Source: Brachybacterium sp. P6-10-X1 (GTDB lineage Bacteria; Actinomycetota; Actinomycetes; Actinomycetales; Dermabacteraceae). From it: a DNA stretch of 64,000 nucleotides. The position numbers and the translations under genes are program-made. Shown here piece by piece: positions 56,306 through 64,000 of this stretch (position 1 is the first letter of the stretch; each line of letters starts with the position of its first letter). Under the pieces are notes generated by a model. It did no database searches, was not told where the DNA came from, and worked only from the letters and a program-made list of their open reading frames with translations. The stretch is from contig NZ_CP017297.1 in assembly GCF_001969445.1 (NCBI RefSeq), positions 1,426,001 through 1,490,000 of the forward strand, written 5' to 3'.

Positions 56306-57670
56306 TCAGGCCCGTGAGCGCGGGCGGCGCCGGACCACGGACCCCTGCGGGAGGCTCTCGAGATCGTCGCCGGCCCCGCTCGGAGGGTCCTCGACGACCT
56401 CCGGATCCACCACGTCCTCCCCGGGGGCGGAGATGAGGAACACACCGAAGGTCGGGGGGGTCTCGGTGAGGAGCTCGAGACGTCCCCCATCGTCCTCGAC
56501 CAGGGTGCGGGCCAGGGCCAGGCCGACGCCGGTGCCCGAGGAGCTGCGCCCGGAGATGGAGCGCTCGAAGATGCGCGTGCCGAGCTCGGGGTCGATGCCG
56601 CCGCCCTCATCGGTCACCTCCACCACCGTGGAGTGCTCGTTGCGGCGCACCTTCACCGTGGTGCGGCCGTCGCCGTGCGTCAGGGCGTTCTCGAGCAGGG
56701 TGGCCACGACCTGGGTGAGCGGACCGGTCGATCCCCAGACGGCGGCGCTGCGCGGCACCTGGATGCGCAGCTCGCGGTGGGCGCGGCGGTAGGCCGGCGA
56801 CCACTCCTCGCTCTGCTGGGTCAGCACGGAGCGCAGCTCGACCACGCCGGGCGTGCGGTTCTGCGAGGAGCGCGGCGCGTTGATGAGGTCGTGGACCACC
56901 TCGGTGAGGCGGTCGATCTGCTCCAGGGAGATGCGCGCCTCCTCGCGCACCCACTCCTCGGAGCTGGTCGCGAGGATCTCGTCCAGCCGCATGGACAAGG
57001 CGGTCAGCGGGGTGCGCAGCTGATGCGAGGCGTTGGACGCGAGCTGGCTCTCCGCCTCCAGGCGCTCGGTCAGCATCGCGCCCGAGCGGATCAGCTCCTC
57101 GGCGACGTCGTCGATCTCACTGATCCCCGAGGGACTCCACGGGCCGCGGGCGCGCCCGGAGCCCATCTCCTCCGCGCGCCGGTTCAGCCGGGCCAGCGGC
57201 ATCGAGATCCGTTGGGCCTGCCACAGGGCCACGGACGCGCCCACGGAGAGCGCGGAGAGGCCGGCGACCACGATGATCACCCAGGCGCTGGCGGTGTGCG
57301 CGCGCACGTCGGACTGCGGGACGGACACCACGATGTCCTGCTGCTCGGATCCGCGAACGCGGACCTCGAGCGGGTCGTCCCCAGGAGGATCACCCGCCGT
57401 GATCGTGTCGTCCTCGCGCGTGGTCACCGAGATGGCGATGTTCAGATCGGTCTGCTCGTCGACGATGCCCTGCAGCAGGGCCTCGTCCAGGGGCCTGCCC
57501 TCACTCAGCCGTGCGTCGGTCGCGACCCGCACGTCGTCGAGGATGTCGCTCGCCTCGTCGGAGAGCCTCTGCTTGGCCAGCTGCAGCCAGGACCAGCCCA
57601 GCGGGATGCCCAGCAGCAGCACCGCCAGGACCACGGTGATGATCGTGGCCTGCAGGACGCGTTGCCACAC
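56306..57670 (-). CDS. Sensor histidine kinase
   Basis: The product has 454 residues. TM1 is at about residues 7-28, an extracytoplasmic domain of about 100 residues follows, and TM2 is at about 128-150. A HAMP region (QAQRISMPLARLNRRAEEMGSG) leads to HisKA with His216 in NASHQLRTPLTALS and a HATPase domain (VVATLLENALTHGDGRTTV, VTDEGGGIDPELGTRIFERS, SSGTGVGLALARTLVEDDGGRLEL). The GTG start is only 3 bp after the response regulator. The signal is unknown. It is not MtrB, which is at 2565. This system is the common actinobacterial pair coded next to purK. Confidence 0.92.
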   Translation of the reverse strand: MWQRVLQATIITVVLAVLLLGIPLGWSWLQLAKQRLSDEASDILDDVRVATDARLSEGRPLDEALLQGIVDEQTDLNIAISVTTREDDTITAGDPPGDDPLEVRVRGSEQQDIVVSVPQSDVRAHTASAWVIIVVAGLSALSVGASVALWQAQRISMPLARLNRRAEEMGSGRARGPWSPSGISEIDDVAEELIRSGAMLTERLEAESQLASNASHQLRTPLTALSMRLDEILATSSEEWVREEARISLEQIDRLTEVVHDLINAPRSSQNRTPGVVELRSVLTQQSEEWSPAYRRAHRELRIQVPRSAAVWGSTGPLTQVVATLLENALTHGDGRTTVKVRRNEHSTVVEVTDEGGGIDPELGTRIFERSISGRSSSGTGVGLALARTLVEDDGGRLELLTETPPTFGVFLISAPGEDVVDPEVVEDPPSGAGDDLESLPQGSVVRRRPRSRA

Positions 57671-57673
57671 CCG

Positions 57674-58369
<696 letters not shown>

Positions 58370-58417
58370 GCAATCCATCCTATGTCGCAGCGGATGACGG
58401 GGCGCGCGGCCCCGTCC

Positions 58418-59584
58418 TCACAGACCCAGGTCCAGCGGTGCCGAGCGGTCGCGACGCATCGCCTTGACCTGCACCGTCCCGATGCCGTGGAGCTCCACGT
58501 CCTCGCCCTCGCTGAGGGCGAAGCCTCCCGGCAGCGCCTGGGTGACGGACTCGGCGGTCTCGGCATCGACCATGACCGCTCCCGGCCGGGCCACGGACTC
58601 CATCCGGGCGGCGAGGTTGACCTTGGGCCCGAAGACGTCACCGTACCGGGAGAACATCGATCCCCAGGACATGCCCACCCGGATCGGGGGCAGCCGGGAG
58701 TCCGCCGTGATGACCTCGGCGAGGCTGACGGCGATCTGCGCGCCGTCCTCGGGCGTGTCCGCCAGGAACATGATCTCGTCGCCGACGGTCTTGACCACGC
58801 GGCCGCCGCCGACGGAGATGACGTCGCGGCTCACCGCCTCGAAACGACCGACGACGTCGGCGAGCTCGCTGCCGGAGAGGTCCTGGGCCAATCGGGTGAA
58901 CTGCACCAGGTCCGCGAAGCCGACGGCCCGCTGCAGGGGGAACAGCTCGTCGGTGTCGCGGTGGAGCACCTCGGAGCCGGCCCGCGCGGCATAGGCCGCG
59001 AGCTGCCGACGGAAGGCGAACATGACCTGGGACTCGAGGGTCTCGAGCAGCTCGGGGATCGAGTCGAGCATCTGCTGGCGGGCCTCGGCGTCGTCGGCCC
59101 CGTCGGCGTGCTTGGCCTCGTCGACCAGCGCCTCGGTGATCCACATGGCCAGCCGTCCCATGTGGAAGCCCAGCCCGCGGGTGATGCTGGCGAAGGCCCG
59201 CTCGGAGAGCACCCCCTCCTCGACGATCGCCGAGAGGTCACCGATCGAGTAGGCGTCCTCCTCGGTGAACACCACCGTGTCCTCGTCGACCGGGCTGAAG
59301 CCCAGCGAGCGCCAGTACACGGCGGCCAGCCGCTCCGGGATGTCCTGCTGCTCGGCGAGATCCCGACGCGAGAACTTGCGCGGGCCCTGCAGCAGCACCT
59401 TCTCGAGCGCGCCGACGCTGCGGCGCACCTCGGCGAAGCGACGGTTGAGGTCGAGGATCTCCTGGTCGTCGAGCGACGTCTGCACGAGATCGGGGGACTG
59501 CTCCGGGGGCACGCTCGCCGGCTCCGACGGGGATGGCCCCGCGGAGGTGGTCGTGTGCTCCAGGTCTTCGGTTCCGCCCGTCAC
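58418..59584 (-). CDS. Class III adenylate cyclase with N-terminal regulatory domain
   Basis: The 388-residue product starts at GTG 59584, overlapping the birA stop (GTGA). Residues 45-210 are helical and match the pH-sensing regulatory domain of Rv1264-type cyclases (RFAEVRRSVGALEKVLLQGPRKFSRRDLAEQ...). The catalytic domain has the metal Asp residues in VGFADLVQFTRLAQDLS and GGRVVKTVGDEIMF, and the transition-state Asn/Arg in PKVNLAARMESVARPGA. It should make cAMP from ATP; the Lys in VVKTVGDE supports adenine choice. No membrane segment is visible. Confidence 0.9.
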   Translation of the reverse strand: MTGGTEDLEHTTTSAGPSPSEPASVPPEQSPDLVQTSLDDQEILDLNRRFAEVRRSVGALEKVLLQGPRKFSRRDLAEQQDIPERLAAVYWRSLGFSPVDEDTVVFTEEDAYSIGDLSAIVEEGVLSERAFASITRGLGFHMGRLAMWITEALVDEAKHADGADDAEARQQMLDSIPELLETLESQVMFAFRRQLAAYAARAGSEVLHRDTDELFPLQRAVGFADLVQFTRLAQDLSGSELADVVGRFEAVSRDVISVGGGRVVKTVGDEIMFLADTPEDGAQIAVSLAEVITADSRLPPIRVGMSWGSMFSRYGDVFGPKVNLAARMESVARPGAVMVDAETAESVTQALPGGFALSEGEDVELHGIGTVQVKAMRRDRSAPLDLGL

Positions 59585-60588
59585 GTGCCGTGCTCCTCCT
59601 GTCCAGCGCCGCCCGCGGCGCCCGTCGCGAGCCGAGCGGGTCCGCCCGGCCTCACATGTCTCACGTCGCCGACGTCCACGGCCCGGCGGCCCCCGGTCTC
59701 GAGGTCCACCACCAGGCGACCGTGCCCGTCTACGGCCCGGGCGATCCCGTGCAGCGAGGGAGACCGTGCTCCGCCCGCACCGACCGATCCCAGCGGATCG
59801 ACCCGCACCGACTGCCCGAGTGTGAGGCACGTCATAGTGTAACGGTGCGCGGATCCGGCCGCCTCCGCGTCCCCCGTGGTGGACTCCAGCGCCCCCAGTT
59901 CGGCGGCGAGCGCGTCCACGAGGTGCTGCTCGATCCGTCGGCGCACCCCCTCGGCATCGGCCGCCTCCCCGTCGGCCGCCTCCCCGCGACCGCCGCCCCG
60001 GCGGCGGATCCCGCCGTCCCCGAGCAGCCAGGCGGCGCCCGGGACCTCCGCGCCGTCCCCGTCAGGGACCGGTCCGCGCACGTTCAGTCCGATGCCGATC
60101 AGCACGACGTCGCTCCCCCGCCCCTCGACCAGGATCCCGCCCAGCTTCCGGCCGTCGGCGACGTGGAGGTCATTGGGCCATTTCAGACCCAGATCCGGGC
60201 CCTGTGCCCCGACCGCCTCCGTGACGGCCCCGAGCGCGGCGAGTCCCGCCACCAACGGGATCCAGGTGCGCCGCTGCGGGGGGAGAGAGGTGCGGTGGAC
60301 GTAGGTCAGGTACACATTGCCGCCGGCCGGGCTCGCGAAGCGTCGGCCCAGCCGACCGCGGCCGGCGGTCTGCTCGCCGGTGGCGACCGCGAACGGCGCA
60401 TCGAGCCCTGCGCCCAGCAGCCGCGCCGCCTCGTCCTGCGTCGAGTGCACCCGCGTCCGCCGATGGATCACGGGGGTCGGGAGCGCCCCGGGGTCGGGGG
60501 CGGCATCGGAGCCGGGGTCGACGGCGGGGTCGACATCGGAGTCGGGATCGACGGCGGAGTCGGCATCGGAACGGTCCACTGTCCTCAC
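59581..60588 (-). CDS. birA: Biotin--[acetyl-CoA-carboxylase] ligase
   Basis: The 335-residue product starts at GTG 60588, preceded by AGGAAGG. A roughly 35-residue Asp-rich repeat leader (VDPDSDVDPAVDPGSD) precedes the ligase core: HSTQDEAARLLGAGLDAPFAVATGEQTAGRGRLGRRFASPAGGNVYLT with the biotin-AMP loop GRGRLGR, then LGLKWPNDLHVADGRKLGGILVEGRG and LIGIGLNVRG. There is no N-terminal HTH, so it is not a repressor. It is divergent from the carboxylase beta gene, whose biotinylated partner subunit it would serve. Confidence 0.95.
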   Translation of the reverse strand: MRTVDRSDADSAVDPDSDVDPAVDPGSDAAPDPGALPTPVIHRRTRVHSTQDEAARLLGAGLDAPFAVATGEQTAGRGRLGRRFASPAGGNVYLTYVHRTSLPPQRRTWIPLVAGLAALGAVTEAVGAQGPDLGLKWPNDLHVADGRKLGGILVEGRGSDVVLIGIGLNVRGPVPDGDGAEVPGAAWLLGDGGIRRRGGGRGEAADGEAADAEGVRRRIEQHLVDALAAELGALESTTGDAEAAGSAHRYTMTCLTLGQSVRVDPLGSVGAGGARSPSLHGIARAVDGHGRLVVDLETGGRRAVDVGDVRHVRPGGPARLATGAAGGAGQEEHGT

Positions 60589-60778
60589 GCCCCTTCCTGT
60601 CGTCCTGATGACGACTCTCACACGGGATCGACCTGGTCGGAGACATGCCCGACGAGACGGGGTGCGCGCCCGGTCCGTACCGGTCGCCGACACCCCTCGT
60701 CGACTGTTCGTAGCGTAGTATCCCGGTGTTCATCTCCCCGGATTGATGGCGGCCCCACGGGCCGCAGCAGGAGGCTCC
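60589..60778. promoter_or_regulatory. Divergent promoter region between birA and the carboxylase genes
   Basis: This 190-bp gap holds TAGTAT (60716-60721, plus strand), a good -10 box about 55 nt before the carboxylase GTG, though no TTGACA-like -35 is seen. AGGAGG lies just before that start. On the minus strand AGGAAGG serves birA. No gene is visible. Confidence 0.4.
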
Positions 60779-62368
60779 GTGACCGACGCCCCGCGGCCGC
60801 TCACCACCGCCCAGCGACTCGAGGACCTCCGCGAGCGCGACGCCGCCGTGGTCTCCGCCGCCGACGAGGTCGCCGTCCAGAAGCAGCACGCCCGGGGCAA
60901 GAAGACGGCCCGCGAGCGCATCGCCGATCTGCTGGACGACGGATCCTTCGTCGAGACCGACCGCTTCGTGCGCCATCAGGCCCGCAGCTTCGGCATCGAC
61001 GCCAAGCGGCCCGACGGCGACGGCATCGTCACCGGCCACGGCACCATCGACGGCCGCCAGGTGTGCGTCTACGCCCAGGACTTCACGGTCTTCGGCGGTT
61101 CCCTCGGGGAGGCGCACGGACGAAAGATCCAGAAGATCCAGGACCTCGCCCTGACCACGGGGGTGCCGGTCATCGGCATCCTCGACGGCGGCGGCGCCCG
61201 CATCCAGGAGGGAGTGGCCTCGCTGGCCGCCTTCGCGGGCATCATGCGGCGCAACACCCGCGCCTCGGGCGTGGTCCCGCAGATCGCCATGATCATGGGC
61301 CCGGCGGCCGGCGGCGCCGTGTACTCCCCAGCCCTCTCCGACTTCATCGTGATGGTCGAGAAGACCTCGCACATGTTCATCACGGGCCCCGATGTGATCC
61401 GGACCGTGACCGGGGAGGACGTCGGCTTCGAGGAGCTCGGCGGGGCCCGCACGCATTCCTCTCGCTCGGGGGTGGCGCACTACATGGCCCCCGACGAGGA
61501 CGAGGCCATCGAGTACGTCAAGGACCTCCTCAGCTACCTGCCGGCCAACACCCTCAGTCCGGCGCCGTCCTTCCCGGTGCGCTTCGAGGAGACGCCCACG
61601 CCGCAGGACACCGCGCTGGACGCCCTCATCCCGGACTCCCCGAACCAGCCCTACGACATGCTCACGGTGCTGCGCACGGTCCTGGACGACGAGGAGTTCC
61701 TCGAGGTCCAGCCATTGTTCGCCCAGTCCATCCTGGTCGGGTTCGGGCGCGTGGAGGGCTACAGCGTGGGCATCATCGCCAATCAGCCCTCGCACCTGGC
61801 CGGCACCCTGGACATCGACGCCTCCGAGAAGGCGGCGCGGTTCGTGCGCCTGTGCGACGCGTTCAACATCCCGGTGCTGACCTTCGTGGACGTGCCCGGC
61901 TTCCTGCCCGGCACCGACCAGGAGTTCGGCGGCATCATCCGGCGCGGCGCGAAGCTGCTGTACGCCTACGCGGAGGCCACCGTCCCGCTGGTCACGGTCA
62001 TCACCCGCAAGGCCTACGGCGGCGCGTACATCGTGATGGGCTCGAAGGACCTCGGGGCGGACATCAACCTCGCCTGGCCCACGGCACAGATCGCCGTGAT
62101 GGGCTCGCAGGGAGCGGTCAGCATCCTGCACCGTCAGCACCTGCGCACCGTGCAGGAGGAGGGCGGGGACGTCGCGGCCGAGCGCACGGCGCTGGAGACG
62201 GAGTACGAGGAGCAGTTCGCCACCCCGTACACCGCCGCCGAGCGCGGTTGGATCGACGGTGTGATCCGCCCGGCCGAGACCCGCCTCGAGATCGCGCGGG
62301 CGCTGCGGGCGCTGCGCACCAAGCGCGACTCCCTGCCCACCAAGAAGCACGGGAACATCCCGCTGTGA
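60779..62368 (+). CDS. accD: Acyl-CoA carboxylase, carboxyltransferase beta subunit
   Basis: The 529-residue product starts at GTG 60779 after AGGAGG. It is a crotonase-fold carboxyltransferase: [100 protein letters not shown] and the second half [55 protein letters not shown]. It carboxylates acetyl- or propionyl-CoA together with a biotinylated alpha subunit not in the window. The AccD5/PccB type is the closest by neighbourhood (birA, epsilon subunit). Confidence 0.94.
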   Translation: MTDAPRPLTTAQRLEDLRERDAAVVSAADEVAVQKQHARGKKTARERIADLLDDGSFVETDRFVRHQARSFGIDAKRPDGDGIVTGHGTIDGRQVCVYAQDFTVFGGSLGEAHGRKIQKIQDLALTTGVPVIGILDGGGARIQEGVASLAAFAGIMRRNTRASGVVPQIAMIMGPAAGGAVYSPALSDFIVMVEKTSHMFITGPDVIRTVTGEDVGFEELGGARTHSSRSGVAHYMAPDEDEAIEYVKDLLSYLPANTLSPAPSFPVRFEETPTPQDTALDALIPDSPNQPYDMLTVLRTVLDDEEFLEVQPLFAQSILVGFGRVEGYSVGIIANQPSHLAGTLDIDASEKAARFVRLCDAFNIPVLTFVDVPGFLPGTDQEFGGIIRRGAKLLYAYAEATVPLVTVITRKAYGGAYIVMGSKDLGADINLAWPTAQIAVMGSQGAVSILHRQHLRTVQEEGGDVAAERTALETEYEEQFATPYTAAERGWIDGVIRPAETRLEIARALRALRTKRDSLPTKKHGNIPL

Positions 62369-62640
62369 GCGAGCAGGATCCATCCTCCGAGCAGCCGGTC
62401 GCGCCCCACGCCGACGTCCGTCTGGTCCGGGGCAGTCTGGCCGCCGACGAGCTGGCGGCGATCGCCGTCGTCGTCTCGGCGATGAGCGTGACCAGTCGCC
62501 TGGAGGCGGACGAACGGGCCCTGGCAGAGGGGCGCGTCGGCGGACCGGGCGCCTGGAGCGACCCCGTGCACAGCCATCCGCGCTCGCACGCCCTGCGCCA
62601 CCACGCCTCCGCCGCGGCCTGGCAGTTCTCCGACCGCTGA
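62365..62640 (+). CDS. accE: Acyl-CoA carboxylase epsilon subunit
   Basis: The 91-residue product begins at GTG 62365, overlapping the beta-subunit stop (GTGA). [23 protein letters not shown] is the signature of the small actinobacterial AccE family, followed by a polar linker and [18 protein letters not shown] (the family ends with a W-x-x-S pattern). AccE stabilises the alpha-beta complex and raises its activity. The position directly after accD is the usual one. Confidence 0.9.
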   Translation: MSEQDPSSEQPVAPHADVRLVRGSLAADELAAIAVVVSAMSVTSRLEADERALAEGRVGGPGAWSDPVHSHPRSHALRHHASAAAWQFSDR

Positions 62641-62702
62641 GCCGTCCCGTGCCTCGCGACACGGGCGCGGCGACCTCGGCCCGGGGCTCGGTCGGTGCCC
62701 AC

Positions 62703-62708
62703 TACACT
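62703..62708 (+). promoter_or_regulatory. TACACT -10 box for a leaderless DUF885 transcript
   Basis: TACACT is followed by 6 nt and the ATG at 62715. No Shine-Dalgarno site is present. The geometry matches that upstream of purK. Confidence 0.4.
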
Positions 62709-62714
62709 CGCCCC

Positions 62715-64000
62715 ATGTCCGAGCCCCCCTTCCCCGGTCCTGTCCGGGCCTCCACCGCCCTGGACCGCCTCGCCGACGAGCACGTCGACCTCAGCGTCCG
62801 CCTGGACCCGTTCCTGGCCACCGAGCTCGGCATCCCCGGCCACGACGGCGACGTCACCGATTTCTCCCCGGCCGCGTCCGCCGAGCGCACCGATGCCGCC
62901 CGCTCTCTGCTGCGACGGATCGCGGAGGTTCCCGACGAGGATGCGACGGATGTCGTGACCCGGGCCGCCCTGAGCGAGCGGCTGGGGCTGGAGATCGAGC
63001 TCGCCGAGCAGCGTCTGGACGTCGCCACCGTCAACAACCTGGCCTCGCCCCTGCAGTCCCGGGACGCGCTGGACCAGATGCCGACCGCGACCGCCGAGGA
63101 CTGGCAGGTGATCGCCGAACGGATGGCCGCCCTGCCCCGGTCGCTGTCCAGCTGGGCCGAGTCGCTGCACGACGCCGCGGACCATGGCGTGCTCTCCTCT
63201 CGCCGCCAGCTGCACCTCGGCGCGGAGCAGGCCCGCGGCTACGCGGCCCCCGGCAGCTTCTTCGACACCTTCGCCGCCGACGCCGTCGGGGACGAGACGC
63301 AGCGGGGTCGGGTCGCCGCCGCGTCCCGCACCGCCGCGGAGGGCTACCTCGAGCTCGCCGAGGTGCTGGAGTCCCTCGCCGAGCGCGCCCCGACGGAGGA
63401 CGCGGTGGGGAGGGACGCCTACTCCCTCGCCTCGCGCACCTTCCTGGGGATGCAGATCGACGTCGACGAGACCTACGCCTGGGGGATCGAGGAGCTGCGC
63501 TCCGTGGTCGCCGAGCAGGAACAGGTCGCCGAGCGGATCAACGAGCGCTACGGGACCGGAGGAGGTCGCTCCGTCGCCGCCGCGAAGGAGGCCCTGGACC
63601 GCGACCCTGCCCGGGTGCTGCACGGCACCGACGAGCTGCAGGCCTGGATGCAGCAGCTCAGCGACCGCGCGATCGACGACCTCGCCGGTACCCACTTCGA
63701 CATCCCCGAGCCCCTGCATCGTCTCGAGTGCCGCATCGCGAGGACCGGTTCGGGCGGGATCTACTACACCGGCCCCAGTGAGGATCTCACCCGGCCCGGC
63801 CGCATGTGGTGGGACGTCCCCGCCTCCACCACCGAGTTCCGCACCTGGCTGGAGACCACGACCGTCTACCACGAGGGCGTTCCCGGCCATCACCTTCAGG
63901 TGGGCACCCAGACCCTGCAGGCGAGCACCCTGAACCGCTGGCGTGCGCTGATGTGCTGGGTCTCCGGCCACGGCGAGGGCTGGGCGCTGTACGCCGAGCG
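62715..64000 (+). CDS. DUF885 family putative metallopeptidase, 3' end cut by window
   Basis: 428 codons are visible from ATG 62715 (MSEPPFPGPVRAST); the gene continues past the right edge. The N-terminal part is helical (ALDRLADEHVDLSVRLDPFLATELGIPGHDG). The zinc-peptidase-like motif HEGVPGHH is at residues 386-393, followed by the WVSGHGEGWALYAER region with a further Glu, both hallmarks of DUF885. These proteins are related to M32-like carboxypeptidases; the substrate is unknown. It lies 74 bp after accE and has its own probable promoter. Confidence 0.9.
   Translation, partial: MSEPPFPGPVRASTALDRLADEHVDLSVRLDPFLATELGIPGHDGDVTDFSPAASAERTDAARSLLRRIAEVPDEDATDVVTRAALSERLGLEIELAEQRLDVATVNNLASPLQSRDALDQMPTATAEDWQVIAERMAALPRSLSSWAESLHDAADHGVLSSRRQLHLGAEQARGYAAPGSFFDTFAADAVGDETQRGRVAAASRTAAEGYLELAEVLESLAERAPTEDAVGRDAYSLASRTFLGMQIDVDETYAWGIEELRSVVAEQEQVAERINERYGTGGGRSVAAAKEALDRDPARVLHGTDELQAWMQQLSDRAIDDLAGTHFDIPEPLHRLECRIARTGSGGIYYTGPSEDLTRPGRMWWDVPASTTEFRTWLETTTVYHEGVPGHHLQVGTQTLQASTLNRWRALMCWVSGHGEGWALYAE

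Noticed and set aside
59533..62640. A 1035-codon plus-strand frame ending with AccE
   Set aside because: Only its last 91 codons (from GTG 62365) are a real gene. The rest is antisense to birA or out of frame with accD.
62118..63971. A 617-codon minus-strand frame opposite accE and the DUF885 gene
   Set aside because: The plus strand shows AccE and DUF885 motifs (HEGVPGHH); the minus frame has only repetitive Gly/Arg/Gln sequence.

Overview
The window is high-GC, densely packed chromosomal DNA from an actinobacterium. The markers are MtrA-MtrB-LpqB, a WhiB factor, DUF3499 and DUF5719 proteins, an LCP ligase and an acyl-CoA carboxylase beta/epsilon pair, with many GTG starts and ATGA or GTGA gene overlaps. 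My best guess is a member of the Micrococcales such as Brachybacterium or a relative; the genus is an inference from gene content. I see no tRNA, rRNA, CRISPR array, insertion sequence or phage gene. No gene-free stretch exceeds about 230 bases.

Left backbone (1-23343). A cut-off comF gene, lpqB, mtrB and mtrA run leftwards. Divergent to mtrA is a tight membrane/MoxR operon (GPDP-membrane-domain protein, DUF4129, DUF4350, MoxR ATPase, DUF58). It is followed by a methyltransferase remnant, a SpoIIM-like protein and an RDD protein. Next come a phosphomannomutase fused to a zinc ribbon, DUF3499, a zincin-like protein without its HExxH motif, DUF5719, a giant membrane glycosyltransferase, WhiB, a CofE-like protein and a TIGR03089 protein. 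From memory this order matches the conserved actinobacterial segment around M. tuberculosis Rv3242c-Rv3268.

Surface-polysaccharide island (23362-54440). This holds an ABC polymer exporter (Wzt/Wzm), a galactofuranose module (UDP-galactopyranose mutase plus GlfT1-like and GlfT2-like transferases), an LCP wall ligase, a Dpm1-like transferase, a UDP-HexNAc 6-dehydrogenase, DUF2304 and DUF6541 membrane proteins, two membrane acyltransferases, a UDP-HexNAc 2-epimerase, six further glycosyltransferases, an MsbA/PglK-like ABC transporter, and a Gfo/Idh dehydrogenase, DegT aminotransferase and hexapeptide acetyltransferase in a row. The dehydrogenase, Gfo/Idh, DegT, acetyltransferase and 2-epimerase together form a complete candidate Wbp/Wlb-type route to UDP-2,3-diacetamido-2,3-dideoxy-uronic acid. 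The island therefore probably makes a wall-anchored acidic glycopolymer containing galactofuranose and a diacetamido uronic acid.

Right backbone (54452-64000). purE and purK are followed, moving right, by a second two-component system, a class III adenylate cyclase, a biotin ligase and, divergently, acyl-CoA carboxylase beta and epsilon. A DUF885 metallopeptidase is cut by the window end. This again follows the order of the M. tuberculosis purE-purK-birA-accD5-accE5 segment, so the island sits between two conserved backbone blocks.
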